DNA of 64,000 nt from JBBROS01 sp963792675 (GTDB lineage Bacteria > Pseudomonadota > Alphaproteobacteria > Acetobacterales > Acetobacteraceae). The stretch spans positions 229,498 to 293,497 of the forward strand of contig CAWBWT010000005.1 in NCBI GenBank assembly GCA_963792675.1. Direction: 5' to 3'. Both the position numbers and the translations under genes were made by a program. Below are positions 19,185 to 26,406 of this stretch, piece by piece (within the stretch, counting starts at the first letter, position 1; every line of letters begins with the position of its first letter). The notes beneath the pieces are model-generated. The model was not told where the DNA came from and did no database searches. It saw nothing but the letters and a program-made list of their open reading frames with translations.

Positions 19185-20725
19185 GGCGTCCTGTCAAGCG
19201 AGGGGAGGGGCAGCGCCACGGCCTCGGCCAGCGCGCCGGTCTTGACCAGCGTGGTGGCGGCCTCGATGTCCGGCGCGAACAAGCGGTCATCCTCCAGCCG
19301 CGGCACCTGCGCCCGCAACAAGGCGCGGGCCCGTTCCAGCGGCGCCGAGCTCGCCAGCGGACCGCGGAAGTCGCAGCCTTGCGCCGCCGCCAGCAGCTCG
19401 ATCCCGAGCACATGGGCGACGTTCGCCGCCATCGGCAGCAGGCGCCGGGCCGCGTGCGTGGCCATCGACACGTGGTCTTCCTGGTTGGCCGAGGTCGGGA
19501 TGCTGTCGACGCTGGCCGGGTAAGCCCGCTGCTTGTTCTCGCTGACCAGCGCGGCGGCCGTCACCTGCGGCAGCATGAAGCCGGAGTTGAGCCCGGGACG
19601 CGGCGTCAGGAACGCGGGCAAGCCGGACAGCGCCGGGTCGATCAGCATCGCCACCCGGCGTTCCGCGATCGACCCCGTCTCGCACAGCGCCAGCGCGATC
19701 ATGTCGGCGGCGAAGGCCACCGGCTCCGCATGGAAATTGCCGCCGGAGACCACCTCGCCGGTGTCGGCGAATACCAGCGGGTTGTCGGTGACGCCGTTGG
19801 CCTCGGTCGCGAGCGTAGTCGCCGCCTGCCGCAGCAGGTCGAGCACGGCGCCCATCACCTGCGGCTGGCAGCGCAGGCAGTACGGGTCCTGCACCCGGTC
19901 GTCGTCGAGCCGGTGGCTATCGCGGATGCCGCTGCCGGTCAGCAGCGCGCGCAGGCAAGCCGCCACCTCGATCTGCCCGGGGTGGCCGCGCAGCCGCTGG
20001 ATGCGGTCCTCGAACGGCGTGTCGCTGCCCATCGCCGCGTCGGTGCTGAGTGCGCCGGTCACCAGCGCCCCCGCCACGCAGCGCTCCGCCTCGAACAGCC
20101 CGGCCAGCGCCAGCGCGGTGCTGACCTGGGTGCCGTTGAGCAGGGCCAGACCCTCCTTGGCCGCCAGCGTCAGCGGCGCGAGGCCGTGCTGCTGCAGCGC
20201 CTCGGCCGCCGGCATCGTGCGGCCGTCGACGGTGATGGTGCCCTCGCCGATCAGCGCGGCGGCCAAATGCGCGAGCGGGGCGAGGTCGCCGGATGCGCCG
20301 ACCGAGCCCTGGCCGGGGATGACCGGAAGCAAGCCGCGCTCGAGACAGGCGGCCAAGGCGGTCACGACCTCCCACCGCACACCCGACGCGCCTTGCGCCA
20401 GCGACGCCAGCTTGAGCGCCAGCACCAGGCGCACCACCGGCGGCGGCAGCGGCGCACCGACGCCTGCAGCATGGGACAGCACGATGTTGCGCTGCAGCCG
20501 GGCCAGGTCGCCGGCGCCGATCCGCACGCCCGCCAGCTTACCGAACCCGGTGTTGATGCCGTAGACCGGCTCGCCCCGCGCCAGGATTGCGGTGACCGCG
20601 GCGGCGGCGGCCTCGACCCGGGGCCGGTCGGCCGGGTCGGGGGCGGCGGGGGCGCCACGGTAGATCTCGCGCCAGCCGGCGAGCGGGACCGCGCCGCCGC
20701 TCAGCAGGATCGGGTGGGGCGTCAT
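19181..20725 (-). CDS. hutH: histidine ammonia-lyase
   Basis: A 514-residue cytosolic enzyme deaminating L-histidine to trans-urocanate. The self-processed MIO cofactor triad Ala-Ser-Gly is at residues 144-146 in GSVGASGDLAPLAHL; the GINTGFGKLA stretch near residue 57 holds the conserved active-site Tyr region. Length matches the family. It is translationally coupled to hutU. About 60 bp separates it from the upstream GDSL esterase gene on the same strand, so read-through from uppP/esterase cannot be excluded. Confidence 0.96.
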   Translation of the reverse strand: MTPHPILLSGGAVPLAGWREIYRGAPAAPDPADRPRVEAAAAAVTAILARGEPVYGINTGFGKLAGVRIGAGDLARLQRNIVLSHAAGVGAPLPPPVVRLVLALKLASLAQGASGVRWEVVTALAACLERGLLPVIPGQGSVGASGDLAPLAHLAAALIGEGTITVDGRTMPAAEALQQHGLAPLTLAAKEGLALLNGTQVSTALALAGLFEAERCVAGALVTGALSTDAAMGSDTPFEDRIQRLRGHPGQIEVAACLRALLTGSGIRDSHRLDDDRVQDPYCLRCQPQVMGAVLDLLRQAATTLATEANGVTDNPLVFADTGEVVSGGNFHAEPVAFAADMIALALCETGSIAERRVAMLIDPALSGLPAFLTPRPGLNSGFMLPQVTAAALVSENKQRAYPASVDSIPTSANQEDHVSMATHAARRLLPMAANVAHVLGIELLAAAQGCDFRGPLASSAPLERARALLRAQVPRLEDDRLFAPDIEAATTLVKTGALAEAVALPLPSLDRTP

Positions 20726-20784
20726 CGCGCCACGTTGCGGCGGCGGCGCGGCGCTTGTCCAGTGACCTTACCGGGGCGACCGGA

Positions 20785-21612
20785 TCAGCGTGCGGCCACC
20801 TTGCTGCGGTCGCCCAGCATGGCGGCGAGCGTCGGCTCAATCGCCTCTGCCAACCGCGCCTGCGCCTGCGCGGTCGGATGCAGCGGCGGGTTGGGCGGCG
20901 TCAACTGATCGTCGAAGAACTGGGTGCGGTCCACGGCGCCGTCGCGCAGGAACAGCCGGGTGACGTCCATCCAGGTCACGCCCGGCACCGCGCCGCCGCC
21001 GTAGCGGGCGGCAAGCTCGTGGTTGATCGCCTCGGTGGTGCGGTCCACGTAGCGGTTGCGGATGCTGGGCAGCACGCTCAGCAGCAGGATCTTGACCCCC
21101 GGCAGGCGGCGGCGCGCGTCGTCCAGGACGGCGGCGATGCCGGACACGGTTTGCGGCGCCGACCAGTGCACCCGGCCCATGTTGTTGGCGCCGATCAGCA
21201 CTACGGCCGCCTTCGGGCGCAGGCCCTCCAGCTCGCCGTTGGCCATGCGCCAAAGCAAGTGCGCGGTGTTGTCGCCGCCGAAGCCGAGGTTGAGCGCGTT
21301 GCGGTCGCCATAGAAGCGCTGCCACACCGGTGCGAAGTTGCGCCAAGGCTCGGGCCCGTTCAGCTCCCAATCCTGGGTGATGCTGTCGCCCAGCCAAACC
21401 AGCCGGACGGGACGGCCACTGGCCTCCATCGCGCGCGCTTCGGCGAGTTTCGCCTCGTGCCGCGCTCGCCACCAGCCGGTTTCCATGCGGCTGATCGGCG
21501 TGGCCGCGACCGGCGCCCGCTCCAGGCCCCCCAGCAGCGGCGCGGCCAACGTGAGCGCCGTCAGGCGCCGCCGGGTGAGCGCGAGCGCCGCCAGCTTGCG
21601 GCCAGTCAGCAT
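20785..21612 (-). CDS. GDSL-type (SGNH) esterase/lipase
   Basis: A 275-residue SGNH hydrolase, closest in appearance to platelet-activating-factor acetylhydrolase-like esterases. The catalytic Ser lies in LGDSITQDW (residues 74-82), the Gly block is NLGFGGDNT, the Asn block is LIGANNMGR, and the His is in PPLHPTAQAQ near the C-terminus. A hydrophobic N-terminal segment (about residues 17-38) suggests export or membrane anchoring. Its ATG overlaps the uppP stop by one base (TGATG), so the two are coupled; an envelope lipid or glycan ester substrate is therefore plausible but unproven. Confidence 0.85.
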   Translation of the reverse strand: MLTGRKLAALALTRRRLTALTLAAPLLGGLERAPVAATPISRMETGWWRARHEAKLAEARAMEASGRPVRLVWLGDSITQDWELNGPEPWRNFAPVWQRFYGDRNALNLGFGGDNTAHLLWRMANGELEGLRPKAAVVLIGANNMGRVHWSAPQTVSGIAAVLDDARRRLPGVKILLLSVLPSIRNRYVDRTTEAINHELAARYGGGAVPGVTWMDVTRLFLRDGAVDRTQFFDDQLTPPNPPLHPTAQAQARLAEAIEPTLAAMLGDRSKVAAR

Positions 21613-22457
21613 CAGCGCAGCGACAGCCACGCCACGCTGCCGAGGCCGAACAGGATGCAGTAATAGGCGAACGGGTTCAGCGCCCAGCGGTCGTGCTCGC
21701 GGAAGTAGCGCATCAGGAACACGGTGCTGAGCCAGGCGGTGATCCCGGCCACCACCGCGGCGACGGCCGCCTGTTCGAAGGTGCCGGCGGGCACGGCGGC
21801 GCCGACCAGGTGGCGCGCCTCGAGCACGGTGGCGCCGATGATGATGGGGGTCGCGATCAAGAACGAGAAATGCGCCGACGCCTGGTGGTCGAGCCCGCGC
21901 AGCAGGCCGCCGACGATGGTGGCGCCGGCGCGCGAGATGCCGGGGATCAGCGCCAGGCATTGCCAGCAGCCGACCGCGAGGGCGTCGGGCATCGTCAAGT
22001 GGGTCAGCGGCTTGGTGCCGAGCCGGCTGGCGCGCTCCCGCAGCCGCTCGCCGAACAGCAGCACGCCGGCGTTCACCACCAGGAACACGGCGGCGATGAT
22101 CGGCGTTCCGAACAGCGACTTGAAGAACGAATTGAACGCGCCGCCCAGGATCACCGCCGGGATGGTCGCGATCACGATCAGCAGCAGCATGCGGCGCGCT
22201 TCGCGCACCCGGGTCGGGTCGCCCTGGCCGATGGCGCCCATGAACAAGCCGAGCCAATCGCGCCAGAAGTAGGCCAGCAGCGCGGCAGCAGTGCCGGTGT
22301 GCAGAAGCACGAGGAACGGCAGGAAAGCGGGCGCCTTCTGGTCCAGGTCCCAGCTCAGCAGGGCCGGAACCACCACTGCGTGACCCAGGCTGCTGATCGG
22401 GAACAATTCTGTCGCGCCCTGCAGGACGGCGATGAACAAGGCTTGCAAGGTGCTCAT
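21612..22457 (-). CDS. uppP: undecaprenyl-diphosphatase (BacA/UppP)
   Basis: A 281-residue polytopic inner-membrane enzyme that dephosphorylates undecaprenyl pyrophosphate, recycling the lipid carrier for cell-wall synthesis and giving bacitracin tolerance. The first signature GATELFPISSLGHAVV contains Glu17, two Ser and His26; the second signature PGISRAGATIVGGLLRG carries the catalytic Ser-Arg. About eight hydrophobic segments are visible. The ATG at 22457 puts the protein at family length; a further upstream ATG adds only basic residues. It is coupled to a GDSL esterase downstream. Confidence 0.95.
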   Translation of the reverse strand: MSTLQALFIAVLQGATELFPISSLGHAVVVPALLSWDLDQKAPAFLPFLVLLHTGTAAALLAYFWRDWLGLFMGAIGQGDPTRVREARRMLLLIVIATIPAVILGGAFNSFFKSLFGTPIIAAVFLVVNAGVLLFGERLRERASRLGTKPLTHLTMPDALAVGCWQCLALIPGISRAGATIVGGLLRGLDHQASAHFSFLIATPIIIGATVLEARHLVGAAVPAGTFEQAAVAAVVAGITAWLSTVFLMRYFREHDRWALNPFAYYCILFGLGSVAWLSLR

Positions 22458-22531
22458 GCGCGCCCGTCTGGCCGAACCCGGCCGCCTTGGCAAGCCCTTG
22501 AACCTCCGCGCAGTGCCTCAGCCCGACGCAC

Positions 22532-22732
22532 CTACCGGCTTTTCTTTTTCCGTACCTCGACGCGAACGGCGGCGACGCGCCCCGCCGTTTCAGTCGCGGT
22601 CATGCGGTCAAGATGGGCTGCAAAGGCCAGCAGTGCCTCGGGGCCACTGGCTGACCTGTATGGCTCCCGCTCAGCCAACTGGCGAGCCAGCGCTGCGATG
22701 TCCTCGACGGCAGCATTGCCATTTTCCGTCAT
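22532..22732 (-). CDS. small hypothetical protein
   Basis: A 66-residue acidic-to-basic protein without signal peptide or membrane segment; I do not recognise it. It has an Ala-rich helical N-terminal half and a basic C-terminal tail VRVEVRKKKSR. GGGAG sits 5 nt before the ATG. It lies alone between uppP and a divergent SDR gene. The good ribosome site and helical pattern favour a real gene, but support is modest. Confidence 0.5.
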   Translation of the reverse strand: MTENGNAAVEDIAALARQLAEREPYRSASGPEALLAFAAHLDRMTATETAGRVAAVRVEVRKKKSR

Positions 22733-22897
22733 AATGCTCCCGATCGGTCTGGATTGCGCCGCAGCGTCTCATCGAACCGCACCATACCGAAGATGGGAAG
22801 CAGCTCGCAGGGCCAACAGGCCCTGTGCCGGCCGGACTTGACCCCGCGGCCTTGGACCGATTGCGTGGCCAGCAGCAGCAAGCGGGAGCGAAACGCC

Positions 22898-23680
22898 ATG
22901 GACAACCTGTTCGACCTGACCGGCCAAGTCGCGGTGGTGACCGGTTCGAGCCGCGGGATCGGCCGCGCCATTGCCGAGCGCATGGCCCAGCACGGCGCCC
23001 GTGTCGTCGTCAGCAGCCGCTCGGCGGAGGCCTGTGAGCCGGTCGCGGCGGCGATCCGCGCGGGCGGCGGCGAGGCCATGGCGGTGGCCTGCAACATCGG
23101 CCGCAAAGTCGAGTGCCAGGCCCTGGTGGAGCAAACCGCCGCCGCTTGGGGCCGGGTGGACGCGATGGTGTGCAACGCGGCGGTCAACCCGCATTTCGGC
23201 CCGATGCAGACCATCTCCGACGACGCGTGGGACCGCATCATGGGCACCAACATCCGCAGCAATCTGTGGCTGGCCAACCTGGTCGCTCCCGGCATGGCCG
23301 AGCGCGGCAACGGCACGATCACGATCGTCTCGTCGATTGCCGGTCTGCGCGGGACGCCGACGCTCGGCGCCTATGCCGTGTCCAAGGCGGCCGACATGCA
23401 GCTCGTGCGCAACCTGGCGGTGGAGTGGGGGCCGCGCGGGATCCGTGCGAACGCGATCGCGCCGGGCCTGGTGCGGACCGACTTCGCCCGTGCGCTGTGG
23501 GAGGACGAGGCGAACCTGCGCCGGCGCACCCGGGATACGCCGTTGGGCCGGATCGGCGAGCCCGACGAGATCGCCGGCGCCGCCGTGTTCCTGGCCGCCG
23601 CCGCGGGGCGGTTCATGACCGGGCAGACGATGGTGATCGACGGCGGCGTCACGGCGGGGTCACCGGCCCGGTCGGACTGA
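22898..23680 (+). CDS. SDR family oxidoreductase
   Basis: A 260-residue classical short-chain dehydrogenase/reductase. The cofactor motif TGSSRGIG is at residues 15-22, with NAAVNP (NNAG equivalent) at 93-98, catalytic Ser145/146 in VSSIAG and Tyr159-x-x-x-Lys163 in YAVSK; the C-terminal GQTMVIDGGVT is typical of this subfamily. Arg at the end of the first motif suggests NADP(H) preference as inference. GGGAG occurs upstream of the chosen ATG. The gene is isolated, followed by a 306-bp gap; substrate unknown. Confidence 0.9.
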   Translation: MDNLFDLTGQVAVVTGSSRGIGRAIAERMAQHGARVVVSSRSAEACEPVAAAIRAGGGEAMAVACNIGRKVECQALVEQTAAAWGRVDAMVCNAAVNPHFGPMQTISDDAWDRIMGTNIRSNLWLANLVAPGMAERGNGTITIVSSIAGLRGTPTLGAYAVSKAADMQLVRNLAVEWGPRGIRANAIAPGLVRTDFARALWEDEANLRRRTRDTPLGRIGEPDEIAGAAVFLAAAAGRFMTGQTMVIDGGVTAGSPARSD

Positions 23681-23986
23681 CCCGCCGCCCGCAGGCGGTT
23701 TTGGCAAGCCGGTCATGCACGCGTCCATGGTCGGAATGAATTCGCCGCAGATGTTCGCCTCCCGGTGCAATATTCCGGGTTGACAGATTTTTCACGTCAT
23801 CTAAAGGTTCTAACTACTGGGCAACTCACCGCTCCGACAACGGAGAGTGGAGCGATTTGTTCTGTCGATAACTGTGTAATAACGCAGATGTGAACAATTT
23901 CTATTTGGTGTTGCAGTGCAATAATAGCAAAACCGCTTGAGTTCGACTGGACTTCCCCTCCTTCGCTTCAAGCAGGAAAATTGTGC
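23681..23986. other. AT-richer intergenic region upstream of acyltransferase
   Basis: No gene is supported in these 306 bp, which are visibly lower in G+C than the flanking genes. A consensus-like TTGACA is at 23780-23785 but no good -10 lies at the correct distance. A perfect odd palindrome TTGCAGTGCAA is at 23911-23921 (see its own entry). The region probably holds the promoter of the acyltransferase gene. Confidence 0.5.
23911..23921. promoter_or_regulatory. TTGCA-N-TGCAA palindrome, possible PhaR-type operator
   Basis: The 11-bp sequence TTGCAGTGCAA is a perfect inverted repeat around a central base. Two close relatives precede the phasin gene at 30135 and 30190. TGC-rich sites of this kind bind the polyhydroxyalkanoate regulator PhaR in other alphaproteobacteria. 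It ends 65 bp before the acyltransferase ATG. Assignment is by resemblance only. Confidence 0.4.
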
Positions 23987-25180
23987 ATGACCGTTCGCCA
24001 GGACGTCAGTGAGGCTCTTCGTGCCCGACGATCCCCCGCGGTGGCGCTCGGCGCCGCTGCGGCCGTGACCAGCCTGGCACCCGCCGTGTCACGGGGCGGT
24101 CACGCGGCGTTGGGCGGCTCCCGGGTGCTGCAAGCTCTGCGTGCCTTCGCGGCGCTGCTTGTGGTCTTGTATCACACCAATATCTCGATCTTCCGAACCG
24201 CACGGTATTGGCCCGACCAGCCCTTCGGCCCCGCGTTCAACTTCGGCCACGCAGGGGTCGAGTTCTTCTTCGTCCTGAGCGGCTTCATCATCTTCAGCGC
24301 GCACCGCCGCGACATCGGGGTCGAGCACAAGCTGGGATCGTTCCTGTGGAAGCGCTTCCGCCGGATTTACCCGGTCTACTGGGTCATGCTCGCCTTGGTC
24401 GTGCCGCTCTATTACTTGGTCCCGAGCTTCGGCAGCCCGGCCCAGCGCGCGCCCGGCGTCCTTCTCAACTCCGTCCTGCTGCTGCATGTGTTCGGCCAGA
24501 ACGCGGTGGTGCTCACAGTGTCCTGGACGCTGTTCCACGAGGTCATGTTCTACGGCGTGTTCGCCGTGCTCGTGCTCAACCGCACTCTCGGGGCGGTCGT
24601 GATGGCATGTTGGATGGCCAGCTCGGTCGTCAGCCTGTTTGTCGGGCCATCCATGCCGGAACCGCTCTCCTTCTGTTTCTCCCCGATGCACCTGCTGTTC
24701 GGCATGGGGATCGGCGCCGCCTGGAGCGTGGGACGGCGCCCGACGCCGTTGCCGGCCACCGTCGCACTGATCGGCGCCGCCGTGTTCTTCGGCGCCGGCG
24801 TCGACGAGGTGTGGGCGGGAGTGCTGCCGGCGGCACTCCGCGGGCTCGTTTATGGCATCGGCAGTACGCTGCTGCTGCTCGGCGCGCTCGGGCTGGAGCG
24901 GTCCGGGCGCCTGCGGGTGCCGCCCGTGCTGGTATTCCTCGGCGACGCCTCATACAGCGTCTACCTCGTCCATTTCGTGGCCTTGTCGCTGGCCGCGAAA
25001 CTTGCCGTTGCGCTCAACGAGCGGGTGCCGATGCCGCACGCATTGCTGTATGTCGGCATCGCGTCAGCGTCGGTCGGCGCCGGCTTGGTCTTCCATCGTG
25101 CCGTCGAAGTGCCGTTGCTGGTCCGGCTCGGCAAACGCGAGACCGCTTCGCCCGCCAAGCAGATGGTGGCAGCCGCCTAA
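23987..25180 (+). CDS. acyltransferase 3 family membrane protein (OafA-like)
   Basis: A 397-residue inner-membrane O-acyltransferase. The N-terminal RxxxLRAFAALLVVLYH motif near residues 46-62, GVEFFFVLSGFIIF near residue 91 and RRIYPVYW near residue 125 are the standard catalytic and structural motifs. Around ten hydrophobic helices follow. Family members acylate surface or secreted glycans and small molecules. A roughly 45-residue N-terminal extension, Ala/Arg rich, precedes the first helix; an internal start could remove part of it. The gene is alone, behind an AT-rich leader with a PhaR-like site. A second, dissimilar member of the family lies at 54413. Confidence 0.88.
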   Translation: MTVRQDVSEALRARRSPAVALGAAAAVTSLAPAVSRGGHAALGGSRVLQALRAFAALLVVLYHTNISIFRTARYWPDQPFGPAFNFGHAGVEFFFVLSGFIIFSAHRRDIGVEHKLGSFLWKRFRRIYPVYWVMLALVVPLYYLVPSFGSPAQRAPGVLLNSVLLLHVFGQNAVVLTVSWTLFHEVMFYGVFAVLVLNRTLGAVVMACWMASSVVSLFVGPSMPEPLSFCFSPMHLLFGMGIGAAWSVGRRPTPLPATVALIGAAVFFGAGVDEVWAGVLPAALRGLVYGIGSTLLLLGALGLERSGRLRVPPVLVFLGDASYSVYLVHFVALSLAAKLAVALNERVPMPHALLYVGIASASVGAGLVFHRAVEVPLLVRLGKRETASPAKQMVAAA

Positions 25181-25399
25181 CTCCCCGTGAACGCCGTGCT
25201 CGCGGAATTGATCACGGCGCGTGCACTCGGCGCAGACCGGTGCTAGTCTGGACTCGCAACGAAATCGTATGCGTCCGATCGCCGCGTCGCGCCCAGCGCA
25301 GAAGCGGGCGCCGGCGGGGGGAACGAGTGGACGAAGCAGCGGGCGGCAGCCGGACGTGACGGGCGCGGAGCAGACCGGGCAGCAGCCGGACCCAACTCG

Positions 25400-25555
25400 A
25401 TGGACGGGACCGCGACCGTGAGGGCGCTGCACGTCGCCCTGGCGTTCGCGATGTCAGGCTGGTTGGTCGGGATCGTCTCGCTCAACGTCTGGTATCGCGA
25501 GTATTGCAAGGGCAAGCCGATGACACCGGTGGTCGACGACCTCAACGTCTGGTAG
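25400..25555 (+). CDS. small single-helix membrane peptide, hypothetical
   Basis: A possible 51-residue protein, unknown to me. One transmembrane helix (ALAFAMSGWLVGIVSLNVW, residues 12-30) is followed by a short polar tail KGKPMTPVVDDLNVW. The tetrapeptide LNVW occurs both at the helix end and at the C-terminus, reflecting a 14-bp direct repeat CTCAACGTCTGGTA. A nearby GTG at 25419 is an alternative start. It ends 16 nt before the stop of the opposing RNA-ligase-like gene. Coding status rests on the well-formed helix and the absence of competing genes. Confidence 0.45.
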   Translation: MDGTATVRALHVALAFAMSGWLVGIVSLNVWYREYCKGKPMTPVVDDLNVW

Positions 25556-25570
25556 CGCCACGTTCCGCTT

Positions 25571-26074
25571 CTACCGGAACGGAAACCGTCCTTCGAGCTC
25601 CCAGGGGCCGCCGAGGTAGCGCCACAGCAGCAATCCTTCGGCCCGCACCGTAAACGACGAGAATTCCGCCCGCATCGCCGCCAGCAGCGTCGCGGCGTCC
25701 TCCGCGCTGGCCTTGTTCTGCACCGTGACGTGTGGTCGCCAGCTTTGGCGGTCCTGCGCCGTCAAGCGGTCGTGCCAATGCCGGGCCAACCCGGCCCGGA
25801 GTTGCAGCAACGCTGGCGACACCAAGCTATAGGCGACACCGCGCCCGAGCGAGCGCAGGCCATCGACCGTCACGGCGAAGCTGCATTGTGCGCCGGCCGC
25901 GGTAGTTACGCTGTCCGTGACCGCCGCGGCCTCCTCGCCGGGCAAATGGTGGAACAGGGTCAGGTGGGCCGGGATCAAGTTGCGCTCGGCCGGGAAATGG
26001 GCCTGCCGCAAGGCGTCGAACCGCGCTTGGTCGTCGGGATGGAAGCCGAGCGTGAGGATCAGGGGAGCGGTCAT
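25571..26074 (-). CDS. 2'-5' RNA ligase / cyclic phosphodiesterase superfamily protein
   Basis: A 167-residue protein of the 2H phosphoesterase superfamily. The two catalytic H-x-T motifs are His37-Leu-Thr39 in PAHLTLFHHL and His115-Val-Thr117 in WRPHVTVQNK. Length is a little short of ThpR (about 180). Members act on 2',3'-cyclic phosphates or 2'-5' linkages in RNA, or ADP-ribose cyclic phosphates. The ATG at 26074 is preferred over an upstream one at 26107, which would overlap the divergent neighbour. Start codons of the two divergent genes are only 2 bp apart, so promoters must lie inside the opposite coding sequences. Confidence 0.88.
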   Translation of the reverse strand: MTAPLILTLGFHPDDQARFDALRQAHFPAERNLIPAHLTLFHHLPGEEAAAVTDSVTTAAGAQCSFAVTVDGLRSLGRGVAYSLVSPALLQLRAGLARHWHDRLTAQDRQSWRPHVTVQNKASAEDAATLLAAMRAEFSSFTVRAEGLLLWRYLGGPWELEGRFPFR

Positions 26075-26076
26075 CG

Positions 26077-26406
26077 ATGGGCTTGAACAGGACCGCACTG
26101 GTGGCACGGTGGCTCGAGCTGACCCGCGACGTGCTGCCGGGCATGGCCGCCGCTGAACGCTGGCCGATCCGCGCCGACCACTGCTTCATGCGGGTGTGCC
26201 TGGATCACGCCGTCGGCGGCCGTTGGGATGCGGTCATCCGCCGCCCCGCCATCCGGCACATGCCGGACGCCGGCCTCGCGTGCGCCGTCGCCGTGGCCGA
26301 GTCCGTCGCCGCGGCGCCGGATCGCTTGCCAGGGCTGAACGCGCAGAGCCTGGCCTGGCGCCGTGCTCAGCGGCGGGCGCCTTCGCGCGGCTTGGCCGCC
26401 GGCTGA
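26077..26406 (+). CDS. conserved hypothetical protein
   Basis: A 109-residue soluble protein I cannot assign to a named family, but its composition (WPIRADHCFMRVCLDHAVGGRWD, then LPGLNAQSLAWRR) looks like a conserved small alphaproteobacterial protein; that impression is from memory. Cys and His residues cluster in DHCFMRVCLDH. Its ATG is 2 bp from the start of the divergent 2H-phosphoesterase gene, and its 3' end overlaps the AsmA gene stop by 40 bp in convergent orientation. Confidence 0.6.
   Translation: MGLNRTALVARWLELTRDVLPGMAAAERWPIRADHCFMRVCLDHAVGGRWDAVIRRPAIRHMPDAGLACAVAVAESVAAAPDRLPGLNAQSLAWRRAQRRAPSRGLAAG

Noticed and set aside
25221..25421. 66-residue plus-strand frame before the small membrane peptide
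   Set aside because: Low-complexity Arg/Pro/Gln sequence without ribosome site.
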